Positions 8,157-16,210 of a stretch of 64,000 nt of DNA are shown here, piece after piece; within the stretch, counting starts at the first letter, position 1, and each line of letters begins with the position of its first letter. The position numbers were made by a program, and so were the translations under genes. Location: the NCBI GenBank assembly GCA_900770385.1, contig CAAGKK010000041.1, forward strand, positions 62,001 to 126,000. Reading direction: 5' to 3'. The notes under the pieces are model-generated. The model made no database searches, was not told where the DNA came from, and was given only the letters and a program-made list of their open reading frames with translations. The DNA comes from Clostridia bacterium. Its GTDB lineage: Bacteria > Bacillota > Clostridia > TANB77 > CAG-508.

Positions 8157-9164
8157 ATGGAAAGAAGAAATATCTCATTAGAAACATATAATAAGATAAA
8201 AGATAGATTACCAATTGAAATTATTAATATGCTACCTGAAGAACCTTTAAATTTATTGCAATATGCTACAAGAGTAAATAAAATAAATATTTCTCCTAAT
8301 GTAGATAAAGATACAGCAAATTTAATGGAAAAGTATCTTTTAAGTGATGAAGAATATTTAAGAACATTTTATTATGTTATGGCTATAAGCTTTTATAAAA
8401 AGAAACCAGTAGATTTTCCACAATTAACTATAGTGGCAGCTCAAACTGGTAGTGGAAAAAGCAATTTAACAGCTAGAATTTTAAGAGAAGATGAAAATTA
8501 TGTGTTTGTTGATTCTGATAAATATAAACATTATAGATTTGATGCAGCAGATATCTCAAATAAATATCCTTTAATATATCCTTTTTTAACAGGCCCAGAT
8601 GGATATGATCATGCAGAAAATATTTACTCTTATGCATTAGAAAACAAGTACAACATTATAAAAGAAACAGCACCTTCTTATAATAAGGGATTAATTGGAG
8701 TTGATTTATCTAAAATAAGAAGAAAAGGTTATAGAGTTTCATTAAATATATTAGCAGTAAGTGGGTTAAATAGTTCTTTATCTATGCATGAAAGATATGA
8801 ATTACAAATATTATCTGGGTTAAAAACTGCAAAATTAACAGGATTACATAGACATGATGAATCATATAAGTCTTTAATTCCAAATGTTCAAGATATAATA
8901 AATAATGATAATCAGATAGAAGAAATAAAAGTATTTAAAAGAGGAATAGAAAGAGAAGATTTTAACCCAATATTAATTTTTCCTTCTGAAAAATATAAAA
9001 CAGCTATAGAAGCAATAACAGATGAAAGAATTAGAGATTTAGAAGAAACAAAGAAAGAATTTGAAAGCAGATATAAAGTGTTAATTAAACAAATGAACGA
9101 TAGAAATGCACCTAAGGAACAGTATGAGCAATTGGAAAAAATAAAATCTAATATAACTATATAA
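8157..9164 (+). CDS. Zeta-toxin-like P-loop kinase, copy 1
   Basis: A 335-residue cytoplasmic protein. A helical N-terminal part (1-85) is followed by the P-loop TIVAAQTGSGKSN (Walker A at about 94-102), then FVDSDKYKHY, TGPDGYDHAENI, IIKETAPSYNKGLIG, SMHERYELQ and LTGLHRHDESY. This order matches zeta/PezT kinases, which phosphorylate UDP-N-acetylglucosamine and block wall synthesis. It starts one base after the stop of the small upstream gene. It is clearly paralogous to the protein at 9416. Kinase fold is well supported; toxicity and substrate are inference, and some chromosomal zeta relatives may have been repurposed. Confidence 0.75.
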   Translation: MERRNISLETYNKIKDRLPIEIINMLPEEPLNLLQYATRVNKINISPNVDKDTANLMEKYLLSDEEYLRTFYYVMAISFYKKKPVDFPQLTIVAAQTGSGKSNLTARILREDENYVFVDSDKYKHYRFDAADISNKYPLIYPFLTGPDGYDHAENIYSYALENKYNIIKETAPSYNKGLIGVDLSKIRRKGYRVSLNILAVSGLNSSLSMHERYELQILSGLKTAKLTGLHRHDESYKSLIPNVQDIINNDNQIEEIKVFKRGIEREDFNPILIFPSEKYKTAIEAITDERIRDLEETKKEFESRYKVLIKQMNDRNAPKEQYEQLEKIKSNITI

Positions 9165-9188
9165 AAAAGAAAAGGAAATTAAATTAAA

Positions 9189-9413
9189 ATGGAAGAAACA
9201 AAGATTGATATTAATAATGAAATAGCTATAAATATCGTTATGGATAATATAGCTAAATTAACTCAAGAGTATTCTTTTGAAAAAGATGAACAAAAGAGCA
9301 AGGAATTAAAAGAAAGAATAAATGTATTAAATAAAATAAAAGACGAGATATACTTAGGAAATAAAGAAATAATAAATAAAGTTTTAAAGAAAAATGAAAA
9401 AGGAATATTATAA
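9189..9413 (+). CDS. Putative epsilon-like antitoxin, copy 2
   Basis: A 74-residue charged helical protein, alignable over most of its length with the 68-residue protein at 7949 (NIVMDNIAKLTQEYS and the KDEIYLGNKEIINKVLKK end). The ATG at 9189 has only a weak AAAGG upstream at a long distance, so its translation may depend on coupling to the preceding gene. Its stop is two bases before the second zeta-like gene. The second appearance of the same small-plus-kinase unit shows the pair duplicated as a unit, which supports a functional partnership. Confidence 0.6.
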   Translation: MEETKIDINNEIAINIVMDNIAKLTQEYSFEKDEQKSKELKERINVLNKIKDEIYLGNKEIINKVLKKNEKGIL

Positions 9414-9415
9414 TT

Positions 9416-10495
9416 ATGGACGATAAAATAATAAGAAATATAAGTGAAGACACATTAAATACAGTTATTTCAAATTTAAATAAAGATTTTATAGATGAGT
9501 TACCAGTATCTCCAAAGGAACTTTTAAAATATGCAACAAGAAGAATAGATCCTGTAATATCAGAGAACATTACATATTCTCTTGGACAATCTATGCTAGC
9601 ACACAGATTGTCTGATGAAGATTATTTAACAGCATTCTTTCAAGCAATACATACATCTTTCTATGAAAAGAAAGTTTGTGATAAAAAAACAGCATCTATT
9701 TTAATATCACAAACTGGTGCAGGAAAAACCAATCTATCTACATTAATATTAAAGAAGAATCCTAATATTGTAGTTATTAATCCTGATTTATATAAAAAGT
9801 TTAATCCTAAATTACCACAAATTTTAAAAGAGGATCCTACACATTTAGGAGCATTAACAGGTATTGATTCTTATGACCATGCTAATAATATTAGAAATTT
9901 TGCTATTGAAAAAGGATACAGTTTGCTATTTGAATGTGCTCCATCACAAAAACAGGGATTAGTAGGAATTGACTTACAAACTTTGGAAGAAAATGGATAT
10001 GATACTAGATTTCATGTTATGGCTGTTGGAGATTTGTTAAGCTTAATGGCTATACATTATAGATACGAAGAAGAGATAAACAGAAATCCAACTTCATGTG
10101 AGGTAAAATTAACAGATTTAAATAGACATGAAGACTCATATAAAGGAGTTGAAAAAGTTGTTCAAACTCTATCACCGGATAAAATACATATATATAGAAG
10201 AGGAAAAAAAGAAGAAGAATATATACCACAAGAAATAACAAAACATGATGAACAAAATTTAAATACAGAATATATTATAAGAATATTATTAAAAGAAAGA
10301 GAAAATTCAAATAAAAATTATGTATTTAATGAGACAAATAGTTTTCAAAAAGATTTTAACAAAATAAAAACATCAATGGAGAAGAGAAAAGCTCCTGATG
10401 CACAATTTGCACAACTTGAGAAAATATATGATCAATATATAATGTATTTAAATTATATTAAATATAAGGATTATAGCCGAGGAATAGAAGATTAA
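9416..10495 (+). CDS. Zeta-toxin-like P-loop kinase, copy 2
   Basis: A 359-residue paralogue of the kinase at 8157. Matching landmarks: YATRRIDPVIS versus YATRVNKINIS, Walker A ILISQTGAGKTN (about 98-105), VINPDLYKKF, TGIDSYDHANNIRNFA, LFECAPSQKQGLVGIDL, AIHYRYEEE and LTDLNRHEDSYKG. The two copies have diverged strongly, so the duplication is old or the copies were acquired separately. It is about 24 residues longer at the C-terminus. The operon ends at a strong terminator at 10499-10535. Different partner specificity between the two pairs is plausible but not visible. Confidence 0.75.
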   Translation: MDDKIIRNISEDTLNTVISNLNKDFIDELPVSPKELLKYATRRIDPVISENITYSLGQSMLAHRLSDEDYLTAFFQAIHTSFYEKKVCDKKTASILISQTGAGKTNLSTLILKKNPNIVVINPDLYKKFNPKLPQILKEDPTHLGALTGIDSYDHANNIRNFAIEKGYSLLFECAPSQKQGLVGIDLQTLEENGYDTRFHVMAVGDLLSLMAIHYRYEEEINRNPTSCEVKLTDLNRHEDSYKGVEKVVQTLSPDKIHIYRRGKKEEEYIPQEITKHDEQNLNTEYIIRILLKERENSNKNYVFNETNSFQKDFNKIKTSMEKRKAPDAQFAQLEKIYDQYIMYLNYIKYKDYSRGIED

Positions 10496-10498
10496 TAT

Positions 10499-10535
10499 AA
10501 AAGAAGTATAGATATAAAAATCTATACTTCTTTTT
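10499..10535 (+). terminator. Terminator of the tandem zeta operon
   Basis: A 15-bp perfect stem, AAAAGAAGTATAGAT (10499-10513) with ATCTATACTTCTTTT (10520-10534), followed by T residues. Confidence 0.85.
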
Positions 10536-10617
10536 ATTAAAATTGAACAATACATATCACAAATTTACATAAAATCAAATAAAATATAAAGAGCTTATAT
10601 TTTAAGGGGGGATAAGT

Positions 10618-11197
10618 TTGAAACTCAAAGATAAAAAAATAGGATTTTGTTTAACTGGTTCCTTCTGTACATTTAAAAAAACAATTGAACAAATGAAAAT
10701 ATTAGCAAAAGAAGAAGCAATTATAATTCCAATAATGTCATATAGTGCATATAATTTAGATACTAAGTTTGGAAGAGCGAATGATTTTATTAAAGAAATA
10801 GAAGAGATATCAGGTAATAAGATAATTCACTCAATTCAAGGTGCAGAACCAATTGGACCTAAAAAAATGACAGATATTATGATTGTTGCTCCTTGCTCTC
10901 GGGAATACAATAGGAAAATTAAGTAATGGAATAAATGATGGAACTGTAATGATGGCTGTAAAGTCACATTTGAGAAATAATAATCCAATAGTAATTGCAG
11001 TATCTACTAATGATGGATTATCTAGTAGTGCTGAGAATATAGGAAAACTATTGAATAGAAAAAACTTTTATTTTGTTCCATTTAGACAGGATAATCCTAT
11101 TACTAAACCGCGTTCTATTGTTTTTGATCCTACTTATATAAAGAAAACATTAGAATATGCATTAGAAGGTGAGCAAATACAACCAATATTATTATGA
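10618..11197 (+). pseudogene. spoVFB: Dipicolinate synthase subunit B, split by an extra C at a CGG codon
   Basis: The flavoprotein-like B subunit works with SpoVFA in the mother cell to make dipicolinic acid for the spore core. The N-terminal half has the family start KIGFCLTGSFCTF and GAEPIGPKKMTDIMIVAPC. After APCS the frame reads CGG (codon 95, at 10900-10902) and stops eight codons later. Removing one C gives APCSGNTIGKLSNGINDGTVMMAVKSHLRN and runs intact to 11197 with the conserved NPIVIAVSTNDGLS and FVPFRQDNPITKPRSIVFDP. Only one base separates it from a full-length gene. No spoVFA lies beside it. Start is TTG at 10618, nine bases after GGGGGG. It is either a recent pseudogene, an assembly error, or +1-shifted at CGG. 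Confidence 0.88.
10900..10902 (+). other. CGG frameshift site in spoVFB
   Basis: The sequence reads TGC-TCT-C-GGG-AAT. CGG occupies the original frame as codon 95; skipping C gives Cys-Ser-Gly-Asn and the conserved downstream protein. Confidence 0.85.
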
Positions 11198-11201
11198 ATG
11201 T

Positions 11202-11239
11202 AAAAATAGATGTGTTAAACAATAACACATCTATTTTTT
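11202..11239 (+). terminator. Terminator after spoVFB
   Basis: A 16-bp perfect stem, AAAAATAGATGTGTTA (11202-11217) with TAACACATCTATTTTT (11223-11238), T-rich 3' side. Confidence 0.85.
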
Positions 11240-11269
11240 AATTACATACTATAATACAAGGAGGTTTAT

Positions 11270-12319
11270 ATGAAAAGAAAAATAATTTTTTCTTTATTTA
11301 TGCTATTTATTATATTATCAAGTGTATGTTTTGCTATGGAAGCATCTAATCAAAAAATATATAATGGAATTGATATAAGTCAATGGCAGGGAAATATTAA
11401 TTTTGAAAAAGTAAAAAAAGATGGAATAGAAATAGTTTATATTAAAGCAAGTCAAGGAGAAAGTTTTAAAGATCCATATTTTGAAACTAACTATAAAAAA
11501 GCCAAGGAGAATAATTTAAAAATTGGTGTATATCATTTTTTAACTGCCAAGAACATATCAGAGGCAAGAGACCAAGCAGATTTCTTTTCTGCAATTATCA
11601 GTAAAAAAGAAATAGATTGTAGATTAGCAATGGATTTTGAAGTGTTTGGCAGATTAACTAAAGAAGAAATAAATGATATATCTAAAGAATTTCTAACAAG
11701 GGTAGAAGAAAAAACAAGAAAAGAAACAATTATTTATTCAGATAGTTATAATGCAAAAAATGTATTTGATAAAGAATTGACAGAAAGATATCCTATATGG
11801 ATAGCAGAATATGGAGTAAGAAAACCAAGTAATAACGATAAATGGAAAGTATGGGTAGGATTTCAATATAAAGATAATGCACGAATTGCAGGAATAAGAG
11901 GTTATGTAGATGCAGATTATTACACGAGTTCAATTTTATTAAAAGATCTTACAGCATTGCCAGAAAATACACATAGAAATAAAGAAAAGGATAATATTAA
12001 AGTAATTAGAGTGAGAAGAGGAGATACATTAAGTAAAATAGCTATAAAATATAACACAAGTATAAGTGAGATTACTGCTTTGAATAACATTAAAAACCGT
12101 AATTTAATTTATGTGGGAGAAAAATTAAAAATTTACTATTCAGAATATGATAACCTAGGTGAAACAAACCACTATATATACACTATAAAAAGAGGTGACA
12201 CACTTTTCAAAATATCTAAGAAATTTAAAGTCAGTGTTAGAGAATTAATTAGAATTAACAATATAAAAAATCCTAATAAAATATATGCTGGAGAAAGATT
12301 AAAAATAGAAATAAAATAG
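11270..12319 (+). CDS. Secreted GH25 lysozyme with two LysM domains
   Basis: A 349-residue exported muramidase that cuts the MurNAc-GlcNAc bond of peptidoglycan. A signal peptide covers about residues 1-22 (KRKIIFSLFMLFIILSSVCFA). The GH25 domain begins GIDISQWQG, with the catalytic Asp, and has the acidic LAMDFEVF strand carrying the second catalytic residue, then PIWIAEYG and DADYY near its end. Two LysM repeats (about 240-285 and 300-348), each with RGDTL-x-KI, bind the wall. AAGGAGG precedes the ATG. The combination points to a wall-bound autolysin, possibly in sporulation or separation; the stage of action is not visible. Confidence 0.93.
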   Translation: MKRKIIFSLFMLFIILSSVCFAMEASNQKIYNGIDISQWQGNINFEKVKKDGIEIVYIKASQGESFKDPYFETNYKKAKENNLKIGVYHFLTAKNISEARDQADFFSAIISKKEIDCRLAMDFEVFGRLTKEEINDISKEFLTRVEEKTRKETIIYSDSYNAKNVFDKELTERYPIWIAEYGVRKPSNNDKWKVWVGFQYKDNARIAGIRGYVDADYYTSSILLKDLTALPENTHRNKEKDNIKVIRVRRGDTLSKIAIKYNTSISEITALNNIKNRNLIYVGEKLKIYYSEYDNLGETNHYIYTIKRGDTLFKISKKFKVSVRELIRINNIKNPNKIYAGERLKIEIK

Positions 12320-12353
12320 TGCAAACATTTTTTCTCTTTTTTACAAAAAAGTA

Positions 12354-12382
12354 TTGACACAAAACCTATGTTCGTATATAAT
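12354..12382 (+). promoter_or_regulatory. Consensus promoter of the YneA-like gene
   Basis: A perfect TTGACA (12354-12359) and TATAAT (12377-12382) spaced by 17 bases. It overlaps one LexA-like site and lies just before another, so strong expression held off by a repressor is expected. Confidence 0.88.
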
Positions 12383-12409
12383 AACAATATAAATACGAAC
12401 AATATTTCG
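12361..12409 (+). promoter_or_regulatory. Two LexA (SOS) box-like operators
   Basis: AAAAC-CTAT-GTTCG at 12361-12374 lies in the promoter spacer, and CGAAC-AATA-TTTCG at 12396-12409 lies just after the -10 element. Both fit the firmicute LexA consensus CGAAC-N4-GTTCG, with two and one mismatches. The inner arms also form an inverted repeat TGTTCGTAT/ATACGAACA around the -10 box. Confidence 0.7.
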
Positions 12410-12425
12410 CAAAGAGGTGGTTAAT

Positions 12426-12719
12426 ATGAAAATAGTAAATAAGAAAAAATTTATAAGAAGTATTATTATAATAGGAATTATATTATTTATAAGTTTCATA
12501 CTTATAAATAATACTTTATCACACAATGAGATAAGTTATAAAACTATATATATATCTTCAGGAGATACTTTATGGGGAATAGCAAAACAAGAAAAAAATT
12601 GCAATATATATTTTGAGGATAAAGATATAAGAACAATAGTAGATGAAATAAAACACACTAATGGTTTAAGTAAAGCAGATCTTATAATTGGCCAAAAACT
12701 AAATATTCCAACAATATAA
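12426..12719 (+). CDS. YneA-like cell-division suppressor (TM plus LysM)
   Basis: A 97-residue protein: one membrane segment (residues about 11-29, SIIIIGIILFISFILINN) then a LysM domain from about 42 (IYISSGDTLWGIAKQEK to GQKLNIP). This architecture matches YneA, the B. subtilis SOS-induced division inhibitor that acts at the septum outside the membrane. Start is ATG 12426, after GAGGTGG. The promoter carries two LexA-like boxes, matching yneA regulation, although lexA itself is not next to it in this window. A XerC/D recombinase faces it. Division inhibition is inferred from architecture and SOS control. Confidence 0.75.
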   Translation: MKIVNKKKFIRSIIIIGIILFISFILINNTLSHNEISYKTIYISSGDTLWGIAKQEKNCNIYFEDKDIRTIVDEIKHTNGLSKADLIIGQKLNIPTI

Positions 12720-12725
12720 AAAGTA

Positions 12726-12775
12726 ATATGTAGGGGCGGACGCCTCTGTCCGCCCGAGCGAAATTTATTCCGCTT
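12726..12775 (+). repeat. GC-rich dispersed palindrome, copy 2
   Basis: GGGCGGAC (12734-12741), loop GCCTCT, GTCCGCCC (12748-12755), then the second hairpin AGCGAAA-TTTA-TTCCGCT. Nearly identical to copies at 2562 and 43085. It lies between the YneA-like gene and the recombinase stop codon, where it could act as a two-way terminator. Confidence 0.85.
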
Positions 12776-12779
12776 TGTT

Positions 12780-13766
12780 CTATTTTTTTATACTAGCTAA
12801 AGGGTTATTTTCTACCGCATCTCTAACTTGAACATTTTCAACATGAGTATATATCTCAGTGGTAGAAATGCTTTCATGCCCTAAAAGTTCTTGAAGAGCT
12901 CGTATATCAGTTTTTCCATATTGATACATTAATGTTGCGGCAGTATGTCTTAATTTATGAACTGAGTATTTATTTGTATCTAAACCAGCTTTTTGAAGTT
13001 CTTTTTTTACTACATATTGAACAGTTCTATTACTTATTCTTTCTTTTCGTTCACTTAAGAAAAGTGCATCTTTAGAATCGTATTTTATTCCTTCTTTTGG
13101 TCTAGCATTATTAATATAATCTTCAATAGCATTCATACATGCTTTATTTAAGTAAATGGTTCGTTCTTTATTTCCTTTTCCAATTACATTCAATTTACAT
13201 TCACTAAATGTAATATCTTTAATATTTATTCCTACTAATTCAGACAAACGAATTCCACAATTTAAAAATATTGTAATAATTGCATAATCTCTTTTTTCAT
13301 TTCTATTATCTACATCATCTGAAACAACAGATAACAATTTTTTACTTTCATCTAATGAAAGATATTTAGGCATTCTTTTTTCTTTTTTTGGAGTTTCAAG
13401 ATTTTGAGCAGGATTATTATCTATTAATTTTTCCTTTTGAGATAAATATTTAAAAAATATTCTTATGCTAGAACATTTTCTTGCACGAGTAGCAGGTTTA
13501 CTATGCAAATTAGTAGCTAAGTATGAAATAAAAGCATGAATATCATCAAGTTGTATTTTTTTAATCTCTTCAATAGACAAATCTTTTATAGTTATCTTAG
13601 AAAAATCAGTTTCTTTAGTTAGCTTAAAACGCAATTTAATAAATTTAAGAAACATAGCAATATCATAATTATATTCTTTTATTGAATTTGGAGATTTATT
13701 TAATATTGTAATAGAATAATCTAAAAAAGAATTTAAATAATCTGGATTTGAATCTCTATCTATCAT
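12780..13766 (-). CDS. XerC/XerD-type tyrosine recombinase
   Basis: A 328-residue site-specific recombinase. A SAM-like N-terminal DNA-binding domain (about 10-115) is followed by the catalytic domain with Arg in LNCGIRLSELVG, Lys in GKGNKERTIYL, the His-x-x-Arg box SVHKLRHTAATLM, a second His in LLGHESISTTEIYTHV and the nucleophilic Tyr in the same segment. All six catalytic positions are present. Length and layout fit a housekeeping chromosome-dimer recombinase rather than a phage integrase. The ATG at 13766 follows GGAG. It is convergent with the YneA-like gene, an SOS gene, which is a plausible but unproven functional grouping. Confidence 0.9.
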   Translation of the reverse strand: MIDRDSNPDYLNSFLDYSITILNKSPNSIKEYNYDIAMFLKFIKLRFKLTKETDFSKITIKDLSIEEIKKIQLDDIHAFISYLATNLHSKPATRARKCSSIRIFFKYLSQKEKLIDNNPAQNLETPKKEKRMPKYLSLDESKKLLSVVSDDVDNRNEKRDYAIITIFLNCGIRLSELVGINIKDITFSECKLNVIGKGNKERTIYLNKACMNAIEDYINNARPKEGIKYDSKDALFLSERKERISNRTVQYVVKKELQKAGLDTNKYSVHKLRHTAATLMYQYGKTDIRALQELLGHESISTTEIYTHVENVQVRDAVENNPLASIKK

Positions 13767-14068
13767 AGCTACTCCTTATATTAAAACATAAACTTATTAT
13801 TAGAATTATACCATAGCAGGTATTTGATTACAATATGTGAGAAATTTAAATTTCTCATTAGATTAAAATAAATATAATTAATATAGTGAAAAAATAAGTA
13901 TGATGTGATATAATCACATCATACTGCAAAAAAATATGGAGATGGTTTTATGGCACAATACTAATATTATAAGTAGAGAATATAGCAATAGGCTATTTTT
14001 TGAAAGTATAAAGATATAAAATATAAATTTAAAGATAAAAAACATAAATACATATAAGAGGTAGAATA
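13767..14068. other. Noncoding stretch with a hairpin and a direct-repeat arm
   Basis: No credible gene. A 12-bp perfect inverted repeat AGTATGATGTGA/TCACATCATACT lies at 13897-13925; the word AGTATGATGTGATA recurs at about 43148 beside a GC-rich palindrome. From 13969 to about 14055 the sequence resembles the stretch at 15873-15965 after the following two genes. Confidence 0.6.
13969..14055 (+). repeat. Left arm of imperfect direct repeat around nucleotidase-MFS pair
   Basis: Begins ATAAGTAGAGAATA and contains AATAGGCTATTTT then AAAGTATAAA. The partner at 15873-15965 reads ATAAGTAGGGAATA, AATAAGCTATTTT and AAAGTATAAA in the same order. Roughly three quarters of bases match by eye; low complexity accounts for some of it. 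Confidence 0.45.
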
Positions 14069-14659
14069 ATGAGAATAGGAATTGATATAGATAATACTTT
14101 AAATAAAGTACAAGATAAGTTAAATAAAGCCGCATTTGATTATGCAATTAGTTTAGGTAAAAAAATAGACAACTATGATAATCCGTTAGAAGATATAAAA
14201 AATAATGGTGATACATATAAGAAAAAATTTCAATTTAGTTATGAAGAACTTAAGTATTTCTTAAAGGAAATCCAAGAAGATATCACAAATAATGCTTTAC
14301 CAAGAGAAAATGTAAAAGAAGTAATAGATAAACTAAAAGAAGATAGACATGAAATATATATTGTTACAGCAAGAGATTCAGAATTTCATGATGATCCATA
14401 CAAATTAAGTAAAGATTGGTTGGATAAAAATAATATTTATTATGATAGATTAATTGTAAATGCTAGAGAAAAAGCATCAGTGTGTAAAAACGAAAATATT
14501 GATTTATTTATAGATGATCAACTTAACAACTGCTTGAGTGTTGCAAATGTTGGAATAAAAACAATTATGATAACAGATAGAATTTATAATTATAATGAAA
14601 TAACACAATTACAAAACTGGAATGAAATATATAATTACATAAATGAAATGGAGCAATAA
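14069..14659 (+). CDS. HAD-family 5'(3')-nucleotidase-like protein
   Basis: A 196-residue cytoplasmic HAD hydrolase. Motif I is at the very start (RIGIDIDNTL, with the nucleophile Asp and general-acid Asp), motif II is IYIVTAR, and motif IV is LFIDDQLNNC. A helical cap lies between motifs I and II. The layout matches the NT5C deoxyribonucleotidase-like group (5' nucleotidase, deoxy cytosolic type C), which dephosphorylates nucleoside monophosphates. Substrate is not evident. RBS GAGGTAG precedes the ATG. The stop abuts the start of the MFS gene (no gap), so both are made together; together they may form a small export or salvage cassette. Confidence 0.78.
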   Translation: MRIGIDIDNTLNKVQDKLNKAAFDYAISLGKKIDNYDNPLEDIKNNGDTYKKKFQFSYEELKYFLKEIQEDITNNALPRENVKEVIDKLKEDRHEIYIVTARDSEFHDDPYKLSKDWLDKNNIYYDRLIVNAREKASVCKNENIDLFIDDQLNNCLSVANVGIKTIMITDRIYNYNEITQLQNWNEIYNYINEMEQ

Positions 14660-15832
14660 ATGAACAAAATAAAAAATGAAAATAAAATACTAATAATGTT
14701 AGCATTTTTTAGTATATCAGTTGGATTATGGGGGAATTTTAGACAGCTATGGTTACAAGATAATAATTTTTCTGTTACTAACATAAGTAATATAATAAGT
14801 ATTGGAACATTAATAAGTGTTATAGTTATTGCTTTTATTGGAAAATATATAAGCCTAGATAAATTGAAAAATGCACTAGTAATTGTTCTATTAATAAAAT
14901 TTATAAATATTTTTTTGTTATATTTTTTAAATGGAACAAGTTCTATAGAATTAATTAGATTATCAATAATAATAGATATTGTAACAGAGTTTATAATTAT
15001 TACAAGTATTTATCCTTTGATTACAACATTGTTAAAGTCTGAAACTATTTATAGTAAAAGAAGATTAACAGAGTACTTATTTAGAGACATAGGAATTTTA
15101 TTTGGTGGAGTATTTATAGGTAAAAGCATTGCAGGAATAATTATTAATTATAATGTATGTTTATTTATAGCAAATATATTTTTAATTTGTTCATTATTTA
15201 TATTATTAAATATTAAAATTACAAATGTTTCAAATAATGAAGAATATAAGAAGATATCATCAAAATATATTTTTAAAGATAAACTCTTAATATTATATTT
15301 AATTTATATGCTAATTGGAACAATAGCAATGTCCACAGCATTGGGGCTAAAAATGTTAACATTAACAAATTATTTTAAATTTAGTGATAGTGTAGCAACT
15401 AATTACTTATTAGTAATAGGTTTATTAGCAGATATATTTGGAATAATTGCTTTAAAATATTTAACACCTAAAAATGATTATGTAACATTAACTATAAAAT
15501 TTGGAATCAGATTTTTAGGATATGTAATAGCATTTGTATCAAATAATATAGTAATTACATTAATTGCAATTACTTGGTCAATTTTTATTTCTACTTCGTA
15601 TGAAAATATATGTGATGCAGTATATATAAATAGATTAGAGAACAAATATCAATTAAGTTTTTCAAATGTATGCCATATTACCAGATTTTTAGGAGAAGCA
15701 ATAGGCGTATTTTTATGTGGGTTAATGTATGAACAAGGATTAAGATATATGTTTGGATTATCAGCTTTGTTTATGATATTTCAAATAAGTTTAGCTTATT
15801 ATATGATATATTTGAGAAATAAAGAAAATTAA
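14660..15832 (+). CDS. MFS transporter
   Basis: A 390-residue protein with about 11-12 membrane segments spread across its length. The start (SVGLWGNFRQLWLQDNNFSV) resembles the N-terminal segment of the MFS protein at 57541 (LGLSLGLWEIFKPIWLLERGIS), so the two belong to one subfamily with a W-x-x-F-x-x-x-W-L motif in the first segment. Canonical MFS loop motifs are weak. Translation is coupled to the nucleotidase gene, whose stop codon touches this ATG. Substrate is unknown. The 1 kb downstream is noncoding. Confidence 0.75.
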   Translation: MNKIKNENKILIMLAFFSISVGLWGNFRQLWLQDNNFSVTNISNIISIGTLISVIVIAFIGKYISLDKLKNALVIVLLIKFINIFLLYFLNGTSSIELIRLSIIIDIVTEFIIITSIYPLITTLLKSETIYSKRRLTEYLFRDIGILFGGVFIGKSIAGIIINYNVCLFIANIFLICSLFILLNIKITNVSNNEEYKKISSKYIFKDKLLILYLIYMLIGTIAMSTALGLKMLTLTNYFKFSDSVATNYLLVIGLLADIFGIIALKYLTPKNDYVTLTIKFGIRFLGYVIAFVSNNIVITLIAITWSIFISTSYENICDAVYINRLENKYQLSFSNVCHITRFLGEAIGVFLCGLMYEQGLRYMFGLSALFMIFQISLAYYMIYLRNKEN

Positions 15833-15872
15833 ATGGAAGGAAAATTATCAGAACTTTTTATACATACAAAAA

Positions 15873-15965
15873 ATAAGTAGGGAATAGGGGAATAAGCTAT
15901 TTTAAAAAAAGTATAAAATATTAAAATAAATTTAAAAACGAAAAAATAAATATATAAAAAATTTA
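15873..15965 (+). repeat. Right arm of imperfect direct repeat around nucleotidase-MFS pair
   Basis: Matches 13969-14055 in order and orientation (ATAAGTAG-GGAATA, AATAAGCTATTTT, AAAGTATAAA). Together the arms bracket the nucleotidase and MFS genes. Confidence 0.45.
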
Positions 15966-16210
15966 TTCTATTAAAATATAAGACAAAAATTTCTTAAAAA
16001 GATGAAACTTAAAATTTAGACTTAAAATCCAAAATTTAATTAAGATTTAAATTTTTAAATTTTGTGTAAAGTTAATTTTATTATATAAATTTCATAAGCG
16101 AACATTTGTTGTGATTGTTTGTAATAATTTTGTATTATAATTTAACAAATTCATTTGTATATAATATTATAAGTTATAGTTTACAAATCTATAATTTAAT
16201 TTATATTTAT

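Noticed and set aside
12780..13766. Phage or element integrase.
   Set aside because: Size and domain layout fit a chromosomal XerC/D and there are no phage genes or tRNA attachment site nearby.
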